A DNA stretch of 64,000 bases from NCBI GenBank assembly GCA_037976565.1, contig CP137684.1:23324233-23388232 (forward strand), written 5' to 3'. The stretch's first letter is position 1. Every line of letters begins with the position of its first letter. Below the pieces are notes generated by a model. It saw only the letters and a list, made by a program, of their open reading frames with translations. It made no database searches and was not told the origin of the DNA. The stretch is from Mesocentrotus franciscanus. Lineage: Eukaryota; Echinodermata; Echinoidea; Camarodonta; Strongylocentrotidae. The position numbers were made by a program, and so were the translations under genes. Shown piece after piece: positions 33,189 through 48,219 of the stretch.

Positions 33189-34059
33189 GGGGCTTATTCA
33201 GAATCATATCCCTACTTTGACCCCGTATTCCATAACTCCGGCGTAAAGATGCCCTAGGCCTACTATTACTAAAACATACCCAGAGACAGAGTCAAGTAAA
33301 TATTCATCAATTGTTCAAATAATGGCCATGATTTAAAAGTGGTTAGACTATGTTTCTTACCTGTTTCGTGTCAATTTTCTTATCTTTTTTGGAGTTTTTT
33401 TCCTAAAATTAAAAAAGAAGAAATATAATGTACACTTTCTCACGACAAACGGGACGACAAACTGCTGCACAATACAATTGCATACCGTATATAAAGCGTA
33501 TCGACGGTGGGGTGCGAGCGCGCGCGCTTCGTGAAGTTAGCGACCGTAATGATGAATTGCTTCGATTAATTTAATGAGGATCCGAGATTACAGTCGCTAA
33601 CTTCACGCACGCGCATGTGCCCGCAACCCACCGTACCGTCGGTACGCTAGCGCTATACGTTATGCAATTGTATTAGGCCTAGGCCTATAGTCTATATATC
33701 GTGCAGCAGTTTGCCGTGATCCCGTGAGAAAGTGTATATTATTAAGTCTTCGTTTTTAGGAAAAATACACCCAAAAAGATAAGAAAATTGACACGAAACA
33801 GGTAGTCTAGATCTAAAAGTTAAAAAAAACATACCCAAAATCAAATAGGCATAGGGTCTACTCTTAGGGACCTTAGGCCTAGGCCTAGTCTATAGGCTAG
33901 TCTAGATTCTAGATCTAGTCTAGGACTAGGCCTAGAGGCTAGAGTAGAGAGACTAGCCTAGACCTAGATCTAGATTCTAGGGCATCTCTAGGCCTACGCC
34001 GGAGTTACGGCGTCAAAGTTCTAAGGCCTGTAAGGGATATGATTCTGAATAAGCGCCCC
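33189..34059. mobile_element. Snap-back element with AAAACC target duplication
   Basis: About 870 bp, nearly all inverted repeat. The left end GGGGCTTATTCAGAATCATA is mirrored at the right. The middle arms share TGTTTCGTGTCAATTTTCTT and GTTAGCGACCGTAATGATGA-type segments with their complements. AAAACC occurs just outside both ends (33183-33188, 34060-34065), a plausible 6-base target duplication. Confidence 0.7.
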
Positions 34060-34484
34060 AAAACCTTCCGCCAAACGTGTAAAATGAGTAAAAAAATAAA
34101 CGATTTTTATTTTTAGTGCTCACTACCCCCCCCCCCCACCCTTCAGCAAAAACATGTTGCATACGACGAATTACGATATCGATACGGTATAGCATAGGCC
34201 TAGCCCTAGATCTAGATCTAGAAGTCTACGCTGGTTCGCCTGAAGAAGAAAAACAATCTCTCTCCAACTAACTCCAAGCAGTTCCCCATGCAAAGTTGAC
34301 AGCCCTGGCTAAAATCGACTAGATTCTAAAGTAAGAGTAAAGACAGTAAAGTCAAGAGCTGACAAACTTGATCCAGAGTCGAGAGATTTTTACCAGAGAC
34401 AGATTGAGAATGTTGTTACCTTCTAGTCTGGCTGTCCTGAATTTGAGGATAGCGTTGAAAAGAAATAAGATGTAAACGATCCTA

Positions 34485-34563
34485 ATGGTACTGGTAGTGG
34501 TACTGGTAGGCATACTGCATAGCAACACGGTCAGTTCGGTCCAGCTAGCTTCGCCTTCGAACG
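34485..34563 (+). CDS. Candidate first coding exon with signal peptide
   Basis: ATG in a fair context, with an in-frame TAA twelve bases upstream, starts MVLVVVLVGILHSNTVSSVQ, then LASPSN. This is a short hydrophobic core with a plausible cleavage site, followed by a G|GTGAGC donor at 34564. The exon is 79 nt and ends in phase 1, the usual phase for signal-peptide exons. No downstream partner exon on the plus strand was recognised, so the protein identity is unknown. The minus-strand ORF across the region has no family features. It could be chance. Confidence 0.35.
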
Positions 34564-35226
34564 GTGAGCCTGGCCCTAGGCCCCTTGGCTTAGTACTAAC
34601 TAGTAGTAGTAGGTCCGTCCAATGACCGATGCAGGGTAGATTCAGAGAATATAGAATGAGTCTGCATCTGAGACAAAACAACTTTAACAAGCCTGCCACT
34701 TTTTTTTGTACGGATCCATTAGAAATAGAAGCCAAAATACCTAGAGGCTATGAAAAATGCATTCTGTATAGGGTCCTAGCCTAGCTATAGCCCCGCGCAG
34801 AGTGTACTATACTTCACATGCACAGTACTAGTATAGTACAGTACAGTGCAGTGTACAGTGCTAGCTACTGTACTACTTGGTAAAAGACGACAATACGCGT
34901 ATATATTATCAGCGTATTAGAGAGGTCAAATCGCCTAGGCCTATTGTACGTAATTATTGTAATTTGTTCATCATGCTGCGCGCTAGTGACGCAAGTGATT
35001 AAGCGAATCAGCGTGGATTATTCTGATGCGATACCGTTAGATAAATACGCGCTTTAACTTATATCGGTCACAAGCATACGTACCATCGGGGAGTGGACTA
35101 TTTTCTTTTCTTTTCACGTATTCTCTTTTTAGTCAATAACTGGGTCTGTTTTTGTTTTATTAGATCAAACATGCTATAAGCCTTATATAACAACACATTC
35201 TCTGGCTATGATTATACATTTAAAAT

Positions 35227-36053
35227 ATGCTGATGCATTAAGTTTCCTTATTTTAGACAAACAAATTAGTGGATGAATTTTCCCCACCCACCCTCATGCA
35301 TACCTCTCTCTCTCTCTTTCTCTGTCTTTCGGAAATTATCTTCTGCAAGGTTTGTTCTCTTGACTGAACAACCTTCTGTCTCACTTTCAGTCGTACTTGT
35401 TAGCACTCATTTGCATTCACTTGTTATCAACTACGATCAACCATTCCATTCACTCCATGCACATCCATGCACTCTCCCTTTTTTGCAGCCTTTGCAGCCT
35501 TCGCAGGAGCTTTGCTAGCTAGAAGTAGAACATTTTTAATATAGAGACCGGAGAGACCGTAAATTATGTTAATCATTTTATTCATATTTTCTAACTTGCA
35601 AAAAGGAAAGTAAAACATTGTTTAATTTCAACATCTTGACATAATTTTATTTTGTAAAGACAATTCCTTTTTGCAAGTTAGAAAATATGAATAAAATGAT
35701 ATATACTTTACGGTCTCTCCGGTCTCTACATTAATGTTCTACGTCTAGCTAGCAAAGCTCCTGCAAAGGCTGCATGCAAAGGCTGCAAAAAGGGAGAGTG
35801 TAGAGAATCCAAGTGAACTTTGACAGGAATAGAGTGAATGGAATGGTTAATTAATCGTAGTTGATAACGAGTGAATGCAAATGAGTGCATGGTATAACAA
35901 GTACGACTGAATGCAGCCAAAGACATTGCATCAGGTTGTTCAGTCAGAAGATCGAGAAAGCCATGATCGAGAAAGAGGTACAATAAGGGTGGTTGGGGAA
36001 AATTCATCCCCTAATTTGTTTGTCTAAAATAAGGAAACTTAATGCATCAGCAT
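35227..36053. repeat. 827-bp fold-back with ~380-bp arms
   Basis: ATGCTGATGCATTAAG (35227) is mirrored by CTTAATGCATCAGCAT (ending 36053). The arms pair through TTTAGACAAACAAATTAG, TTGCATTCACT.GTTATCAA and CTTTGCTAGCTAGA, and the GGTCTCTCCGGTCTC stretch. A ~60-base loop lies near 35610-35660. The arms differ by many substitutions and short indels. The matching ORFs in each arm (starting MNFP) are probably incidental. Confidence 0.8.
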
Positions 36054-36074
36054 CCCTTACAAAAAAAAATCTCT

Positions 36075-36765
36075 ATGGTACACCATACACACCATAGCAA
36101 ATCTACCATTGATTACCATACAAACACCATCATGAGCAAATCTACCATAGATCTACCATTCATTTACCATTGAACTAATTAAAATGATTGGGACAAATTT
36201 ATTCATTTATTCAAATTAGGCCACACCTACATATTCTACCATTCAACTACCATACAGACACCATAGGTCTACCATTAAGCTACGATTCATCTACCATTGA
36301 TCCACCACTCATCTACCATAGGGCTACCATTGATCCACCACTCATCTACCATAGGGCTACCATTCATCTACATTTCATCTACCATAGAGCAACCATTCAT
36401 CTACCATAGGGCTACCACTCATCTACCACAGTGTTATCATTTATCTACCATTCATCTACCACAGTGATATCACTGTTGTACCATTCATATACCTTAGAGC
36501 CATCACTCATCTACCCGTAGAGCCACCACTCATATACCACTCATCTACCACAGCCATCATTGTTCTACCATAGAGCCATCATTGTTCTACCATAGAGCCA
36601 TCATTCATCTACCATAGAGCCACCATTCATCTACCATAGAGCCACCATTCATCTACAATAGAGCCACCATTCATCCACCATAGAGCCACCATTCATCTAC
36701 CATAGAGCCACCATTCATCTACCATAGAGCCACCATTCATCTACCATTCATCCACCATATGCAAC
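36075..36765. repeat. Minisatellite of CATTCATCTACCATAGAGCCAC
   Basis: A 22-24-base unit (CTACCATAGAGCCACCATTC) is irregular on the left and nearly perfect at 36600-36740. Any ORFs are repeat artefacts. Confidence 0.85.
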
Positions 36766-36779
36766 AAAATGGTACGCTT

Positions 36780-38340
36780 AATTGTAGCATTTTGAAATGG
36801 TATATTCAGAATGGTAGTTTGGGTCTTGATCTATGGTTAGCAGAATGATGGCTGTAGTGCGTTTTATAGTACACAGAATGGTGACTATAATACATGTATA
36901 TTGAACTTTTGAGAAATCTAAACTTCAATGTTAACTTACAATACACACATGACGCTTATCAAAAAAATGAATTGAATGAAAGTGGCAGGATGTATTTGGT
37001 TTATATCAAAAGTTGTATGCATGTACATATGCTAAAAACTAAAATAAAAGGCAAGTAAAAAATATATCACATAAACATTTACACTACAAACTAAAATGAA
37101 AGGCAGGTTCGTAATTGCAACACATATTACTTGGACTTATTCTACTAAGATGTAATAAATACCCACATGTATATCACCCTAGTTCCTCTAAATAATCGGC
37201 AAGTTAAAAAGAAATAACTAAAATGTCATATACAGTGTGTACGTAAATATGACTAAAATGAAAGGCAAGTTAAAAATATATAAACATGTACAATAAAAAC
37301 TAAGGCACTGAGTTGCAGCACAGGATTGTTCTAAAACATTGTATAAACATGTACAATAAAAACTCAAATGAAAGGCAAGTTCATAATTGCAACACATATT
37401 ACTTGGACTTATTCTACTAAGATGTAATAAATACCCACATATATATCACCCTAGTTCCTCTAATAATCGGCAAGTTGAAAGACTTACTGATTGTGGTTTG
37501 CCACATCATAATATACCTGTTAACAATGACTATTATATCACTTTCACACACATAACTTACAATATAAACACTAAAAATCAGCATGAAAGGCAGTTTGAGA
37601 AAATAGAGAGGTACATAGCAAAACTCTTTGTACATAATTGCTTCAGGCACTGACTTGGTAAAAAATGACAAAAATGTGACCCTGACATTGTCACACTCAT
37701 AGCGCCCTAACACAAAAATCTATTAAAACAAAAATTACTGTTCTTGGTGATGTTTTTCATAGGGAGAGACACTCTATCTGATGGGACATAATTATTTTGT
37801 TCCTATATTTTGTGAAGTGCACCGTTCCGTTTTTTTGGGGGCCACCCTGTATAATGATAGATATTCACTTTCTATAAAGTGTGGCAGATAATATTTATTT
37901 GTAGTCTTTTAACTTATGGTGTAAATGTTGTTAGATTCTGTATAAATTTCACTTTCATCAATACAAGAGCTGAAGATATTTTTAAGTACATGTATGTCTA
38001 AATAAATGGCAAGTTGAAAGACTTGTATTGATATTATTATTTTTTTTTATGGTCAGTTTTTATTCTTTTCTCTCTTGAAACAAATTATAATCATAGTACA
38101 AATTACAATCATCATATGTAACGCTCACTGCAAATGTGATGACATTATAAATCAGTATAATTTTTTGTCTTACAAACGGCTTCAAAAGAAACTTACATAG
38201 TTAGTTCCTATACATCATTTTTGAAACAAAAATTCATATTTTCAAAGAAAACATATGCAGTTGTATAATCCAAAAATGTTGTTTTAACAATGTAGCAACT
38301 TATACTTCTTTTATACTGTTGTCCTGAGAGAAAAGTTCTC
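36780..38340. repeat. AT-rich region with a short direct duplication
   Basis: TTGCAACACATATTACTTGG through TCACCCTAGTTCCTCTAA occurs at 37108-37205 and 37387-37476, and AAAGGCAAGTT recurs several times between. GGGGGCCACCCTGTATA near 37838 resembles a DNA-transposon end. No gene seen. Confidence 0.6.
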
Positions 38341-38649
38341 TTTTTGTTAACCCTACCCTACCCGACCTCTCCCTTATCCTTATCCCCCTCTTAACTGGTG
38401 GACGACTGGCTCTGGGTTCCAATTGTTTGTCTAATACTCAGGTTTTCCCATTTAGAAAAATGAATAGTGAGAGTTCCCTCATTGCTGCCAATTTCCTTTC
38501 TTCTACTTTATCCCCTATTATACTATTCTTTATTTCATTAAAAGAGGGTGGTTTTTAAGTTCTCTATTTCTATAAATCAGATATTTAACAAGAATTTAAA
38601 CATGATTCATTAATTGATATTTTCCTTTATTTCTCTCCTCTTTCCCATA

Positions 38650-40420
38650 CAGAATTTCCTCCAAACTACAGTTATGTATTTCAAAGTCTAAAAATCTCGT
38701 GCACATTCCCTACACTGATTGTGCAAATTCACAAGTATAGAATAAATGCTTATATGTTTCTTCATCTTTTTCGCAAAATGAGCATAAGTTAGTCGAGACA
38801 AGGCCAAAACGGAAGAGGTGATGGTTTGTATATAATATGTTATGTATAAGTTTGAACTGAAACTCTCTTAATCGACTGTTAAGTGTACACTGTCTTAGTC
38901 TTAAAAATATGTTTTCTATTTCCTTACAGGAAAAACCATAGTTCCTTCCAATTCTCTCAAAAACCAAAGGTTTAAAATCATCTTTCTTTATTAATTGTAC
39001 ATAAATTTGTTTTGATTTTAGATCAGCTATATTAGTTGTTTTCTTCCCAAAGTGAAATCAGTTCCAGAATTATTTTTTCTTCTCCTTTCTAAAATTATTT
39101 TTCCAACAAACTGGTAAACAGGCATAAAAGTGCTTGATCTTTTCAATTTCATTTACTTCAACACCTAAATCGATAAAATGCCTGTCACATTTTAGTTTAC
39201 CATCGTTTTCCAAAATATGTTTTAATTTGTAAATTCCTTTGTCATACAACCTCTTATCGTATATACAACTTCCTTTATATCGAATAAGTTTATTATTAAA
39301 AATTACCACATCACCAATGTCTATACTCCTTATATGTCTCGTATTCACCCAATCTTCTAATAAATCCATATAAAATTGTGGAGCTGTCACTTTTAATAAA
39401 CTTGGTATATAGTCACATGAAAATATCAAATCTCCACCCACGTGTTCAGTGACAAAGTTAAAATATTGTTTCCATTTCATGTCTTCATCTTTGTTTAGAA
39501 GTTTTTGAATCCACATAATTCGCTGCGATTTAACTTGTGCAGAAAAATTTAACATCTTTAACCCCCTTGCTTATAGTCTAAAAACATGGTGTTTCTATTG
39601 CTTTTATCTGTTTTTCCTTTCCATATGAAATCAAAAGTTAATTCATCCAGTGAATCATAAACCCATTTTGGAACAGGAGTAAGTGACGCCCGATAAAGAA
39701 CTTTAGAATAAATGTGCACCTTCAATAGTTGAATCTTACCCATAAGTGTTAAATCCCTTTGCTTCCAAAAATTTAAAAGTGTTTTTATTTTACTTAAGAT
39801 TTCTTTATAATTTAGATCTTCTTTCTTGTGTTCATCGAGGGAAAAGAAAATCCCTAAAACCTTAAGAAAGTCAACTATTTCGCCAAAAGCAAAATCACAA
39901 TCTAAACGTTGACATAAACCTAACCTTAATATTTTAGTCTTGTCGTTGTTTATTTTCAGTCCAGAAATTTTTTCGAAATCTGCAAATAATACTTTTAACC
40001 TATTAATTGATTTTTATTGCGAACAAAAATTGTCATATCATCCGCATAAAGTACTAGTTTAGTTTCCTTATCTCCAAAATTAATTCCGTCCACCAATTTA
40101 TCTATTCGTAATTTGTGTGCCATTACTTCAATACACAAGATAAAGAGGTACGGAGAAAGAGGGTCTCCCTGTCTTACTCCCCTTTCTACTTTGAAATAAC
40201 CAGTGGACCCTCCTTCATTTAATACACAACTAAGAGTGTTCATGTATAAAACTTTAACCCACTTTTGATATGGTTCACCTGCTCGATCAAATACTATATG
40301 ATAAAAAGCAACTATTACACCCGTTACAAGTGAACAATGTAACAAGGACCAATCTGGAAAAAACAGAATTGTTGGCATCTCTGTATCAACATGAATTAAT
40401 GAAGGATGAAAAAAAGGTTT
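38650..40420 (-). pseudogene. 5'-truncated L1/Tx1-group LINE
   Basis: Reading down the minus strand: RGVRQGDPLSPYLFILCIEV and LVLYADDMTIF (RT motifs B and C, about 40200-40020), then a frameshift near 40010. LKINNDKTKIL and FWKQRDLTLMGKIQLLKV follow, then a frameshift at 39557. The rest of the thumb/connection (MLNFSAQVKSQRIMWIQKLL) and the C-terminal Cys-x-x-Cys region with FRFGL, LCSFCEKDEETYKHLFY (38967-38710) complete it. Motif A and the endonuclease are missing. Order and motifs fit the L1/Tx1 group. Confidence 0.85.
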
Positions 40421-41059
40421 TATGGAAGCATAGCATAAGGTACATATATAGTTACTTATTTTTTAGCACCAACTTTCCGAGCATTAGACATCTTCTCTCT
40501 AGCATGCCTATTAAAGTCGCTGTCCGAGTAACCGGGGAAGGTGGTGCGTGCAAAACCTTTAAGAGAAATAAACGGGGAAAAAAACATTTTTGTTTGTTAC
40601 AAAATGTCAGTCTGCCAAAGGATTGCTACATTTCTATAAATAGTTAGTCAATCCATTTGGCCCGAAAGAAAAGCTTCAACTTAGATGCAAGTCAATTTTT
40701 TGTTGAGACTTATGCGATAGTCAATATGTATTAAATTTACGTACAACTGTAGGCACTCTGAAGCTAACTTCACCACACATAATATGATCGCAATCGGACA
40801 TTATATTCTCAACTTGGTTCTGATCATTCTAAGAATCAACTATAGTGTCATAAATGTTTACTTGCAATAGTACTCTCTACGTGGTTTCCCTACAATATTC
40901 ATTGAGGCCTGGATGAATTCGCAGTAAAATGCAAAATACGGACAAAGGAAAATATATTTCAAAAAATCTGAACCTCCTGAAGGAAAGACTAAGAGATATA
41001 TATTTCGGACAGATTTTTTATATTGGTACAGACAAGGTATATATTATTTAAAGAGTCCT

Positions 41060-41362
41060 AGTCGCGCATATAATTATGTGCAAGTACACCCCTGGCGTCA
41101 TGTCACGCGACACCCAGCCTTGTTGAAAGGAGAAATTCGATAATTCCTTGTTAAATTAATGACACTAAATTGATACTTAATAATTATCAGAATGGAGTTG
41201 AGAATTAAAACTTGCATATATTATGTGCAAGTACACCCCTGGCGTCATGTCACGCGACACCCAGCCTCATTGAAAGGAGAAGTTCGATAATTCCTTGTTA
41301 AATTAATGACACTATATTGATACTTAATAATTATCAGAATGGAGTTGAGAATTAAAACTGAC
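41060..41362. repeat. Tandem duplication of ~150 bp
   Basis: TATGTGCAAGTACACCCCTG through AATGGAGTTGAGAATTAAAA occurs twice (about 41070-41211 and 41219-41360) with few differences. Confidence 0.85.
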
Positions 41363-41653
41363 ACCATATTGTAGCTGGAATTAATTTAGCTTTTTGCTCT
41401 AATTTTTCAGAAATTGTCTGGACTTTCCCTTTAAGAGATCCATCAAAAATACAGAATAGGAATTATGAACAGTACTTGTTCGATCATGCATCCATCCATA
41501 AGGGCATTGACTTTTCAACAAAGGACTTACACGAGGTTGACTTTACTTACATCTTATTGCTGCCACCTTGTCTGCTGCAAGTGCAGGTCTCTGTGGCTCT
41601 TCTTTTTGGGCATTGCATTTGCCTCCTGTTATAATGAATGAGTCTGGAGGATT

Positions 41654-41769
41654 TCAATACCAAACAGGCGTTCCATTAGAGCATTTACAAGGGCCCTCTG
41701 GGATGTCGAGGGCAGCATTCTGATCTCCTTCAGCGGCAGGAGGACTTCCCCCGTAGTTCTTGATTTTAG
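41654..41769 (-). CDS. Candidate terminal coding exon, unrecognised
   Basis: Acceptor TTTATTTTGACAG (41771-41770), then IKNYGGSPPAAEGDQNAALD and IPEGPCKCSNGTPVWY and a stop. The polar, Gly/Pro-containing, Cys-pair composition suggests a secreted or collagen-like protein end, but the family is not recognised. Immediately downstream (41631-41553, minus) another acceptor/donor pair flanks an open stretch. The stop may therefore be avoided by a 36-base intron. No upstream partner was found above 41769. Confidence 0.35.
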
Positions 41770-42048
41770 CTGTCAAAATAAACCAAAGCATACATTTGAT
41801 AACAATAAAACCATCATCCATAACAAAGAACAAGACTATTGGCATTTCCATGAACAATGGGATACATCATTTTAACAAATATTGCTTAAATCATTTGACC
41901 TATTATATCCAAAAGCCATGAATTATCATGCATTATTGCTCGACTGGGACAAAGAATAAGGACATTGACAACTTGGTTTGCAATTGGCCATGGTATTTAT
42001 TACTTATAATATAGAAACTTCCAATCGTCATTAGACCTGTGGTATAAC

Positions 42049-45000
42049 CAGTGGCGTAATGAGCAAAAACGGTTTTTTTTTTTTTTGGGGGCTGGCAGAC
42101 AAAAAATCCGCATCACCCCACTCTTACATGCAGGCCCCGCTGAACGTTTTCAAAGTGGGTGGGGGGAGGCTAAAGTATTTACGATCAGGTAGAGCGTATA
42201 GTGTAAATTGGCGCGGGGTCTAGGGGCAAAGCCCCGGCAGGGGTCAAGGGGCAGAGTCCCCGGAAGCTCAGGGGGTAGCTCAGGGGCGGATCTAGCTTTT
42301 TGCCAAGGGGGGGGGGTGACCAAATGACGATGCGGAGCATCGTCCACGAGCCGCGAAGCGGCGAGGCGATTTTTTTGTGTGTGGCTATTTTGAACCCCGT
42401 AATTAAGTGATGTTTTCCTGGCATTTACTAACACAATGGAGACCATAAAAAGCAGTGCATGATAACGTTTTTAAATCAAGTAACAGTTTGACCCAATGAC
42501 GATGCGGAGCATCGTCCACGAGCCGCATAGCGGCGAAGCGATTTTTGTTGTTGCTATTTTGAACCCCCCGGCCCGTAAGTGATGTTTTCCTGGCATCTAC
42601 TAACACAATGGAGACCATAGAAAGCAATGCATGATAACGTCTTTTTAAATCAAGTAACAGTTTAAACAGTTTGACCCAATGACATTGCAGAGCATCGTCC
42701 ACGAGCCGCGTAGCGGCGAGGCGATTTTTTTGGGGGCTATTTTGAACCCCCGTAATTAAGTGATGTTTTCCTGGCATCTACTAACACAATGGAGACCATA
42801 AAAAGCAGTGCATGATAACGTCTTTTTAAATCAAGTAACTTTTTTAACAGTATCTGTTTGACCCAATGACGATGCAGAGCATCGTCCACGAGCCACGTTG
42901 CGGCGAGGCGATTTTTTTTGTTGCTATTTTGAACCCCCCGGTCCGTAAGTGATGTTTTCCTGGCATCTACTAACACAATGGAGGCCATAAAAAGCAGTGC
43001 ATGATAACGTCTTTTAAATCAAGTAACAGTTTAATACACAGTTATATCCAGAGTTATAATGTGTTTGGTTAAGTTACCAGGGGGTGTTTGATAAAGTTGT
43101 TCGTAAAGTTACGCATGACTTTACGAACGACTTGAATATGAAGTGCCAGAAAGGATGCCCAAAGTTTTTCCTGATGTTTTAACAAAGTGTGACTATATTT
43201 CCAATAATCTCAATTAAATTATGGCAAAAAATATACTTTGCATTAAAATGTTTGTTATAATAAGAATGTTAATCTACATCTGCACAGTTCAACTTTAGTT
43301 GATGCAGTTAAAAATGATTGAGCATCCCATTTGGCTTTTCGTATTTAAGTCATTCGTAAAGTCATGCGTAACTTTACGAACAGCTTTATGAAACACCCCC
43401 CAGATGAGTTGAATATCTTCTCACAATATTTGCACTTGAAAAGTTTCTCTCCAGTGTGCGTTTTTTTCCTTTTTTTTCTTTTTTGGCGGCCCAAGGGGAG
43501 GTTTAAACCCTAACCCCCTCGTAGATCCGCGCCTGACACTGTCAGGTCACTAATTGGCGTGGGGTCCAGGGGGCGGAGCCCCCGAAAGCTCAGGGGTTTT
43601 AGGCAATAAATTACTGTCAGATGAGTATCCAGGGGCCTGACTTAGGGCCATTGGTTGGGTCCAGGGGTTTTAGGCGTTTAATTTCGGTCAGATGAGCATA
43701 ATTATTTTGATACCTTATTTGTGACACTGGCGACACTAATTGGCGTGGGGTCAGGGGCGGGGTCAGGCGGAGCCCCAGAAGATCAGGGGTTTTAGGCATT
43801 TTATAACGGTCAGATAAGCATTCAGGGACCCGCCTTAGGGCCGCTGGTGGGGTCAAGGGGGCAGAGCCACCGGAAGTTCAGGGTTTTTAGGCATTAAATT
43901 ACCGTCAGATGAGCATCTAGGGGCCCGTTTTAGGGCCCGAGGTGGGGTCCAGAGGGCAGAGCCCCTGGTAGCTCAGGGGTTTTAGGCATTTAATCACGGT
44001 CAGATGAGCATATTTTGATAACCTATATTTGTGACACTGGCAGGTCACTAATTGGCGTAGGGTCCAGGGAGTAGCCCCGGAAGCTCAGGGTTTTAGGCAT
44101 TTAATTACCGTTAGATAAGCATTCAGGGGCCCGCGTTAGGGCCGTAGGTGGAATCAGGGACAGAGCCCCGGAAGCTCAGGGTTTTAGGCATTTAATCACG
44201 GTCAGATGAGCATATTTTGATACCTCATAATTTTGTGACACTGGCAGGTCACTATTCTTTCTTTCTTTCTCTTTCTTTCTAATTCTCTTTAGTATACTTT
44301 TTCCAAAAAGTGGGGGCGGAGCTCGAGGCCCCGGAGCCCCGTCGTTCTGCGGGCCGCCCTGCCATGTAGGCCTCTAAATAAGCATATTTCTTGCCTGACT
44401 GTAAATTAAGGAATTTGTAATATTCCAACAAACGCATAAAAAAGTATAATTTACTAAAGAGTGAGGAAAAATCTCGGATAATGATGTCATTTCAGGAACA
44501 TTTGTAAATCACCGGTATCGAATTAGAATTGAACCACGTTTGAATTTTATTGTGACACTGGCAGGACACTAATTGGCTCATTCCCCCCATCAGTACGCCA
44601 ATGCCCCCGATCTACACCTTGCTGGCGGGAAAAATCGCAACTGATCTCCCCTACCTATCTTCTTTCTCTCTTTCTTACCTTTCCCTCCCCTTCCCTTTCC
44701 CTTCCCTTCCTTCTCTCTCTTTTAGGTTTGCTAGGGGGGAGGCAATTAAGGGCCTTTCGGCCCCCCGATCCACATGTTGTTGGCGATATTAATCGCAACT
44801 GATCTCCCCTTCTTTTCACCCTTTTCTTTTCTTCTTCCTCTTTTTTTGTTCCCTTTTAGCTATCCTCTTTCCATTTCCCTTCTCTTTTTTTGGCCGGGGA
44901 GAGGCAAGGGCCTTTGGCATCCCCCCCCCCCGATCCACAACTTGGATTGCAAATTGCAACTGATATCCGCCCCTTCTTTTCTTTTCTTCTTCCTCTTTTT

Positions 45001-45504
45001 TTCCTTCCCTTTATCTCCTCTTTTCCTTCTTTCTTTCCCTTTCCTTCTCTCTTTTTTTCTGTTTCTTTGCGGGGGAGGCAAGGCCCACTCGCCCCTGGAT
45101 CCGCGCCTGTGGAACATTCCCTCCGGAAATGACACTCCGCCACATCAAAACAAACCTTGGGCGCAGGCGACTGCGCATTCCCCCGCGTACCGCCTAGAGC
45201 TGCTGCGATCTTCTGTAAGCTCTTCTCTAGACCGGACATACGGGTATCCAGACTTTTCGCTAAACTGGATATACGGTTATCTACTAGTGTTACTGTTAGT
45301 GGCCACTTAGGCCCATTAGTGACTATAAAAAACATATATATGCTCTTCCTGGCTATTTGGGAATGTGTCAGTTTGAAACAGAAATGGAGAAACGCGCATT
45401 TTGTTGAAAATCAAGTGATATCACGAACATTTATAAATCACTTGTATGGAATTGAAAATAAGTCATGGTTTGATTTTATTTGGGAGGGCCCCACCAGTAC
45501 ACCT
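42049..45504 (+). mobile_element. Composite repeat element, copy B
   Basis: Starts CAGTGGCGTAATGAGC and ends CCACCAGTACACCT, roughly inverted ends. Inside, in order: a T-run; the TCTTACATGCAGGCCCCGCT block; four ~180-bp repeats (42316-43030) with GATGCGGAGCATCGTCC hairpins; units of GGCGTGGGGTCCAGGG and AGCTCAGGGGTTTTAGGCAT (43530-44260). Then comes a pyrimidine array with GGCGGGAAAAATCGCAACTG spacers (44590-45110), and a gag-like remnant. Confidence 0.65.
45105..45335 (-). pseudogene. Gag-like zinc-knuckle fragment
   Basis: A coiled-coil-like helical stretch with repeated Leu/Lys (KSLDTRMSGLEKSLQKI) is followed by AALGGTRGN and a zinc-knuckle remnant ending HFRREC. The knuckle is damaged in this copy. 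Such segments occur in gag or ORF1 proteins of retrotransposons. It abuts the end of the pyrimidine array and has no pol region. Confidence 0.5.
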
Positions 45505-48215
<2,711 letters not shown>

Positions 48216-48219
48216 TGAT

